Shown piece by piece: positions 14,604-18,572 of a stretch of 18,572 nt of DNA. The stretch's first letter is position 1. Each line of letters opens with the position of its first letter. Origin of the DNA: CAYZFD01 sp964477735 (GTDB taxonomy: Bacteria; Bacteroidota; Bacteroidia; Flavobacteriales; Flavobacteriaceae); the NCBI GenBank assembly GCA_964477735.1, contig CAYZFD010000029.1, forward strand, positions 1 to 18,572, read 5' to 3'. The translations under genes were made by a program, and so were the position numbers. The notes below the pieces were generated by a model that saw only the letters and a list, made by a program, of their open reading frames with translations, did no database searches and was not told the DNA's origin.

Positions 14604-15599
14604 ATGTATCGTAAGGATCTTATTGCACTTTTGGCCCTGCAAGCCGCACCGGGAATTGGTGCGATTTTAGCCAAAAGATTGATTTCGAATTGTGGTAGTG
14701 CCGAAGCTGTTTTTAAAGAAAAAAAACACCTCCTCAATAAAATTTCAAGAATTAGTCCCAAAATCTTAGATCGTCTAGATAAAAAATCCCTCTTCTTAAA
14801 AGCAGAAAACGAGTTAAAATATTTAGAACAAAACAGATTTCATCATTGGGCCTTTCATGACGATGACTACCCAAGGCTACTGAAACACTGTGCTGACAGT
14901 CCTTTGGTTTTGTTTGGTCGTGGCCAAATTTGCATCGACGATCGGCCTATTGTTGCTGTTGTTGGCACAAGAAATGCCACAGCTAAAGGACTGGCATTTA
15001 GCAAAAGCATCATCGAAGAAATTGCACCTTTTAACCCCATTATCGTCTCGGGCTTTGCCACGGGCATTGATATTTGTGCACAAAAATCTGCCTTAGAAAA
15101 CGGATTGCAAACCATAGGCTGTTTGGCCCATGGGCTCGACGATTGTTATCCCAAACAACACAAAAAATATTGTGAAGATGTAGAAAAAAATGGTGGCTTT
15201 GTAACAGATTTTTGGCGCAAAAGTTTATTGAGTCGTGGAAACTTTTTAAGCCGTAATCGCATTATTGCCGGAATGGTTTCGGCAACCATTGTGGTAGAAT
15301 CAGCAGAAAAGGGGGGTGCGCTCATCACAGCTCAGATGGCCTTAGACTATAACCGCGAGGTTTTTGCGGTGCCTGGACATCCACACGATAAAAAAAGTGT
15401 GGGCTGTAACCTTTTAATCAAACAACAAAAAGCGCAACTCATTGGAAGTGGAGCCGACTTGGCTTATTGGATGGGCTGGGATTTGAAACATAATACCGAA
15501 ACAAAAAATGCTCCAAAACTTTTTGTTTCACTGTCGGAAGATGAAAAAAAAGTTGTTTCCATTTTAGAGAAGGATCAACGAGAACATTTGGATGTTTAA
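14604..15599 (+). CDS. dprA: DNA-processing protein DprA, truncated in the winged-helix domain by an in-frame TAA
   Basis: 331 residues up to the stop. An N-terminal helix-hairpin-helix-like region (about 10-50, APGIGAILAKRLI) is followed by the Rossmann-like core with VVGTRNATAKG (119-129), SGFATGID (149-156), LAHGLDDCYP (174-183), LSRNRIIAGMVSATIVVESAEKGGALITA and FAVPGHP (254-260), all hallmarks of DprA/Smf. DprA binds single-stranded DNA and loads RecA during natural transformation. The C-terminal winged-helix domain starts near residue 305 (LSEDEKKVVSILEKD), but a TAA at 15597-15599 stops it at HLDV. The same frame continues for 35 sense codons to a second TAA, still resembling the normal DprA end. 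The truncated protein keeps the whole DNA-binding core, so it may remain partly active. It could also be a sequencing error. Expression context: divergent from the HU/SPOR gene. Confidence 0.92.
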   Translation: MYRKDLIALLALQAAPGIGAILAKRLISNCGSAEAVFKEKKHLLNKISRISPKILDRLDKKSLFLKAENELKYLEQNRFHHWAFHDDDYPRLLKHCADSPLVLFGRGQICIDDRPIVAVVGTRNATAKGLAFSKSIIEEIAPFNPIIVSGFATGIDICAQKSALENGLQTIGCLAHGLDDCYPKQHKKYCEDVEKNGGFVTDFWRKSLLSRGNFLSRNRIIAGMVSATIVVESAEKGGALITAQMALDYNREVFAVPGHPHDKKSVGCNLLIKQQKAQLIGSGADLAYWMGWDLKHNTETKNAPKLFVSLSEDEKKVVSILEKDQREHLDV

Positions 15600-15707
15600 G
15601 CCCTTAAAAGCAACTTGGGAGTGAGCCAAACAGCAACTTTGTTGTTTCAGTTAGAAATGAAGTCTATTGTTCGTCCACTTCCTGGAAAGAAATTTGAGCT
15701 GGTTTAA
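15600..15707 (+). pseudogene. Detached C-terminal remainder of DprA winged-helix domain
   Basis: After the TAA at 15597-15599 the same frame runs on for 35 sense codons without interruption: ALKSNLGVSQTATLLFQLEM, then a segment ending VRPLPGKKFELV and TAA at 15705-15707. This is the usual DprA C-terminus (helix-turn-helix with SNL..SQTATLL, then a VRPLPGK beta wing). Only one base change (for example TTA to TAA) is needed to restore a 367-residue protein of typical family length. The terminal TAA interlocks with the stop of the convergent gene. Confidence 0.82.
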
Positions 15708-18454
15708 GCAATTTCTTTTTCGATAAACGGTTTTTTAGAATCCAAGATTTCGAGGATCAATCTTGCCAATAGTGTTTCAAATTGTTGAAGGATGTTCTCA
15801 TCAATTTGTGGATCTCCTTTCTTATCTTCTATAGATGTTTTGGAATTAAACATTCGCACTCCGGCCTTGATGTTTTTAAAAGACAAAATCCCTGACTGAA
15901 GAGGTTCGGATGAACATGCAGATTTGTACATCATAAGAGCATAACACAGCAACTGGAATGCTTTGCCTCTTTTGTGATCTGTCATCAATTCATTAAAATC
16001 ATAAACCGAGAGTTCTGAGGGGATTAGGTTTCCTGTTTTATAATCAATGATGCGCAATTGTCCATCGATACGATCTATGCGGTCTGCGTTACCTTTTAGC
16101 TTAACTTTTTTATCTGAGTTTGGCAATTGGATTTGGCAACTCAAATTTTGTTCAAGCCCTATGAGCTCAATGGTTTTTCCTCCTCGAATCTGTTTTAGTT
16201 CGGTTTTTAAAAAGGTGTCAGCCATTTTCAACATAGCTTCGAAAGCCAAAAGGTTTTTTCCTTCTTTGAATTCGCTGCTATGATAATGCTTCTTGAAAGC
16301 TTCTTCAATGGCTTTTGGAGCTAATTGGATTTGATTTTCAATGAATTTGACGGTCAGTTTTTTTCCAAGTGCTGGTTTATAAAGTTGCTCCAGTGCTGCA
16401 TGAAGGATGGTGCCAAAAGTGCGGCTTTCAAGCGTTTCTTCCACCTCACTTTCTTCTCTTATTTTCGCTACTCTTTCCAAGAAAAAGTCGATTGGGTTTC
16501 GAATATAGGAGGCTAATGATGAAGGAGAAAATCCCGCCAAAGCAATTTCGTTTAAACGTTGAATTAAGGTCCCATCTTTTGGAATCTCTAATAGCCCCAC
16601 AGGGGTTGGGTTAATTTTGGTCGCTAATATTTGCTGATGAATTTTATGCTGCGGTAAACCCAATAGTTCCAATTGATGAATAAACCTACTTTTTTCACCA
16701 CCACCCAAACTATCAGGGGTGGTGTCATATAGAAGGTGTATTTCATTTGCTCTTTGAATGAGTCGATAGAAATGATAGGCATAGAGTGCTTCTCTTTCCT
16801 GAAAAGTGGGGATTTGGTAATGCTTTTTGGCTTCAAAAGGGATAAAGCTTTGTGTTCTTGAAGAGGAGGGTAAAACCCCCTCATTCACATCTGTCATAAT
16901 CACACAATCAAAGTCTAAGGTTCTTGTTTCCAATAGGCCCATGAGCTGTAAACCTTCGAGCGGTTCCCCCTGAAAATGTAATTTTTGACCTCTTAAAAGT
17001 TCTTTAAAAAACAACTGTATGGTCGAAGCATTGTTTAAAAATGGACGATGTTTGACTTCGGCCTCTACTTGAAGGCAAAGGTCCATCATCAGCTGTGCTT
17101 GTCTGTTCAGGGTTGGATTGGCTTTTATGCTTTTTTGATAGACGGCCTCGGAAATACTATAAAGTGATTGCGTAACTTTAATCGCATGGCTCCAAGGAGA
17201 TAGCGCCCAACGCATGATTTGTTGAGCGCCAGTCGAAAGGTTTTCGCAAATTTCACCTACTTCTGCATAACGTTTGTTGGTAAGGCCAAGGTGTTTTAAA
17301 AAGGAGGCTAGATTTTGCTGATCATCATGATGGAATAACAATCGAAATTCCTGATTGAGAAACAATTTTTCAATCTTTTTAAAATAAATCCCCTTATTGG
17401 TTACTGCTGTATGGATTTCGAAAAGTATTGAAAATAAGGCGTAAAGGTTTAACTGAGCCAGTGGAACGCCCATGGTAATGTTTACAGATGAAATGCTGTC
17501 GGGAATGGCGTGAATCATTGGAATTAATAGGGATTCATCGGCGAGCACTGCTGCTGTTTTTTCAATGTCTGAAGTGCTTTTGGATTGCAAAAGTTTACCC
17601 ATTTGTTTGGCTTGCCCCACTTTTCCTGCCACGCCATAGAAGTAAAAGCTTTTGGGGTTGGAAAAATGGTTTGTTTTCCACAGAAAGGAATCTTGCTGAT
17701 AGTGTTTCCACTTTTTTTGGTATTGCCTAGAAAACAAGCCTGCGCTGTGGTGAGGATTGTCTAAGAAATATTGATCGACGTCCCAATAAACTACTGCTTT
17801 ATTGAGCTTAAGTAGTGTTTGAAAAACCGCCTCTTCCGCTTTGCTAAGGGCATTAAACCCGGCAAAAACATGGTATCGATTAGGCTCTGATTCCACATAA
17901 TGCTCCAGGTTTTCATAGGCCTCTCTAAAAATCATGCCTTGTGTGCCAAGTCCTTCTTGAGCCAATTGCCATTTAAAATGTTGAAACCAGTGTGGAATTT
18001 GCTTCCAAAAGTGTTGTTGGGTGGTTCTAAATTTCTGAGCAGTTTCTGTATTGCCCCAAGCTTTTAATTCGTTTAAGTCATATAAATAACCAAACAGTGC
18101 TTCGCTGTCAACCAAATATTGGTCAATTTCATTAAAATCCTGTAAAAGTGTTGTAGCCCAGTGTATAAAGGTTTCGAAAGGCTCGGGTGGATTTTCTTTT
18201 GTTGTTGCGCAAAAACTTTCGTAGAATTGAAGCAGTAGTGCTGTGTTTGGTGCACTATCAATTCCTGAAACCTCTTCAAAAAAAGATTCAATACTATAAA
18301 TGTGTGGCACAAAGGTGGCTTGTTTAGATTTTTTAACAAGCTTTTCTCGAAAGTGCACACCCGATCTACGACTAGGCAAAACGACGCATAGCTGCTCAAA
18401 AGGAACCTCTAGTTCAAAGCATGCGTCAATAAGCTGATCTAAAAAATCTTTCAC
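15704..18454 (-). CDS. AddB-like protein with C-terminal PD-(D/E)XK nuclease domain
   Basis: 916 residues counting from the GTG at 18454. The N-terminus (LCVVLPSRRSGVHFREKL) is the degenerate Walker-A region of inactive helicase subunits of the AddB/RexB type. The middle shows helicase-like remnants such as LQLMGLLETRTLDFDCVIMTDVNEGVLP, resembling the UvrD-like motif IV-VI region. The C-terminal nuclease domain carries GTILHAALE, GNADRIDRID (Asp near 791), IIDYKTG (Asp804, Lys806) and the FQLLCYALMMY Q-Y motif, the RecB-family nuclease signature. I see no cysteine set for an AddB-type Fe-S cluster. The role inferred is double-strand break end processing with a UvrD-like AddA partner, not in the window. 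Start choice: an in-frame TTG at 18460 lies inside the TATTTTTG box, whereas GTG 18454 follows it and gives MKDFLDQL. Its stop interlocks with full-length dprA. Confidence 0.87.
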   Translation of the reverse strand: MKDFLDQLIDACFELEVPFEQLCVVLPSRRSGVHFREKLVKKSKQATFVPHIYSIESFFEEVSGIDSAPNTALLLQFYESFCATTKENPPEPFETFIHWATTLLQDFNEIDQYLVDSEALFGYLYDLNELKAWGNTETAQKFRTTQQHFWKQIPHWFQHFKWQLAQEGLGTQGMIFREAYENLEHYVESEPNRYHVFAGFNALSKAEEAVFQTLLKLNKAVVYWDVDQYFLDNPHHSAGLFSRQYQKKWKHYQQDSFLWKTNHFSNPKSFYFYGVAGKVGQAKQMGKLLQSKSTSDIEKTAAVLADESLLIPMIHAIPDSISSVNITMGVPLAQLNLYALFSILFEIHTAVTNKGIYFKKIEKLFLNQEFRLLFHHDDQQNLASFLKHLGLTNKRYAEVGEICENLSTGAQQIMRWALSPWSHAIKVTQSLYSISEAVYQKSIKANPTLNRQAQLMMDLCLQVEAEVKHRPFLNNASTIQLFFKELLRGQKLHFQGEPLEGLQLMGLLETRTLDFDCVIMTDVNEGVLPSSSRTQSFIPFEAKKHYQIPTFQEREALYAYHFYRLIQRANEIHLLYDTTPDSLGGGEKSRFIHQLELLGLPQHKIHQQILATKINPTPVGLLEIPKDGTLIQRLNEIALAGFSPSSLASYIRNPIDFFLERVAKIREESEVEETLESRTFGTILHAALEQLYKPALGKKLTVKFIENQIQLAPKAIEEAFKKHYHSSEFKEGKNLLAFEAMLKMADTFLKTELKQIRGGKTIELIGLEQNLSCQIQLPNSDKKVKLKGNADRIDRIDGQLRIIDYKTGNLIPSELSVYDFNELMTDHKRGKAFQLLCYALMMYKSACSSEPLQSGILSFKNIKAGVRMFNSKTSIEDKKGDPQIDENILQQFETLLARLILEILDSKKPFIEKEIA

Positions 18455-18457
18455 ATT

Positions 18458-18465
18458 CAAAAATA
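18458..18465 (-). promoter_or_regulatory. -7 box (TATTTTTG) for the AddB-like gene
   Basis: Exact TAnnTTTG match on the minus strand, three bases before the GTG start at 18454. It overlaps the T-tract of the OmpA-gene terminator (18464-18493), so termination of the upstream gene and initiation of this one share the same AT-rich run. It decides the start: the TTG at 18460 would lie within the box. Confidence 0.45.
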
Positions 18466-18493
18466 AAAAAACGCACCGTTATGAACGATGCGT
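18464..18493 (-). terminator. Intrinsic terminator of the OmpA-family gene
   Basis: On the minus strand ACGCATCGTT, loop CAT, AACGGTGCGT form a 10-bp stem with one T-G wobble (18493-18484 and 18480-18471), followed by TTTTTT and TATTTTTG. The wobble is a C/A mismatch when read on the plus strand, so the minus orientation is favoured. It follows the OmpA stop at 18527 by about 33 bases. Confidence 0.8.
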
Positions 18494-18526
18494 TTTTCGT
18501 TAATGTTTGAGTGTTGTTTAAGGGGA

Positions 18527-18572
18527 TTACTTTCCTACTTTAAACTCAACACGACGATTTTTAATTCTTCCT
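18527..18572 (-). CDS. OmpA family protein, last residues only
   Basis: The minus strand at the right edge gives GRIKNRRVEFKVGK followed by TAA (18529-18527). The pattern G-R-x-x-N-R-R-V-E-F is the standard end of OmpA/MotB C-terminal peptidoglycan-binding domains, where the paired arginines lie in the last helix and strand. The rest of the gene is outside the window. It would be an outer-membrane or periplasmic protein that attaches to peptidoglycan. It is separated from the AddB-like gene by a strong intrinsic terminator. Confidence 0.82.
   Translation of the reverse strand, partial: GRIKNRRVEFKVGK

Noticed and set aside
15597..15599. Programmed recoding of the dprA TAA
   Set aside because: Known amino-acid insertion at stops uses TGA or TAG, and I see no recoding structure or repeated motif near it; a nonsense mutation or sequencing error is simpler.

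Overview
The window looks like a piece of a Flavobacteriia (Bacteroidetes) chromosome, probably a draft or metagenome-type assembly because it contains a run of exactly 100 N (12616-12715). The lineage call rests on the families present: DUF5689/lamin-tail surface lipoprotein, carboxypeptidase-regulatory TonB receptor, HU-CCDC81/SPOR protein, FAD/Fe-S oxidase with CCG domain, and the SulP-carbonic anhydrase pair. It also rests on recurring TAnnTTTG-type promoter boxes and the absence of Shine-Dalgarno sequences before the starts I checked. Genes are densely packed. I see no tRNA, rRNA, CRISPR array, insertion sequence or phage gene, and no stretch over 300 bases lacks a gene.

Layout. 1-2859 (minus): an operon of a small membrane-anchored protein of unknown function, a SulP anion transporter with STAS domain and a beta-carbonic anhydrase cut by the window edge; together they suggest bicarbonate uptake plus CO2/HCO3- interconversion. 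2879-5806 (minus): a D-lactate/2-hydroxyglutarate-type FAD and Fe-S dehydrogenase, divergent from 5866-6483 (plus), an ArsC/low-molecular-weight phosphatase-like enzyme that keeps the three redox cysteines. 6525-7385 (plus): a hydroxypyruvate-isomerase-like TIM barrel carrying a lipoprotein signal. 7382-8428 (minus): a secreted endonuclease/exonuclease/phosphatase-fold enzyme, divergent from 8486-13071 (plus), a TonB-dependent receptor and a surface lipoprotein with tandem DUF5689 units and a lamin-tail domain. The lipoprotein is interrupted by the assembly gap. These three may form an outer-membrane capture, cleavage and uptake module, possibly for nucleic acids or phosphate esters, but the substrate is not visible in the sequence.

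13113-14497 (minus): acyl-CoA thioesterase and an HU-like/transmembrane/SPOR protein. 14604-15707 (plus): dprA, whose winged-helix domain is broken by an in-frame TAA at 15597-15599. 15704-18454 (minus): an AddB-like PD-(D/E)XK nuclease. 18527-18572 (minus): the last residues of an OmpA-family protein followed by an intrinsic terminator.

The most notable signals are the dprA nonsense codon with its intact downstream remainder; two convergent gene pairs whose stop codons interlock in a shared TTAA; start codons placed 3-5 bases after -7 boxes, suggesting leaderless mRNAs; the HU-SPOR membrane protein; and the receptor/DUF5689/nuclease-fold cluster. I did not find a clearly new defence or mobile system.
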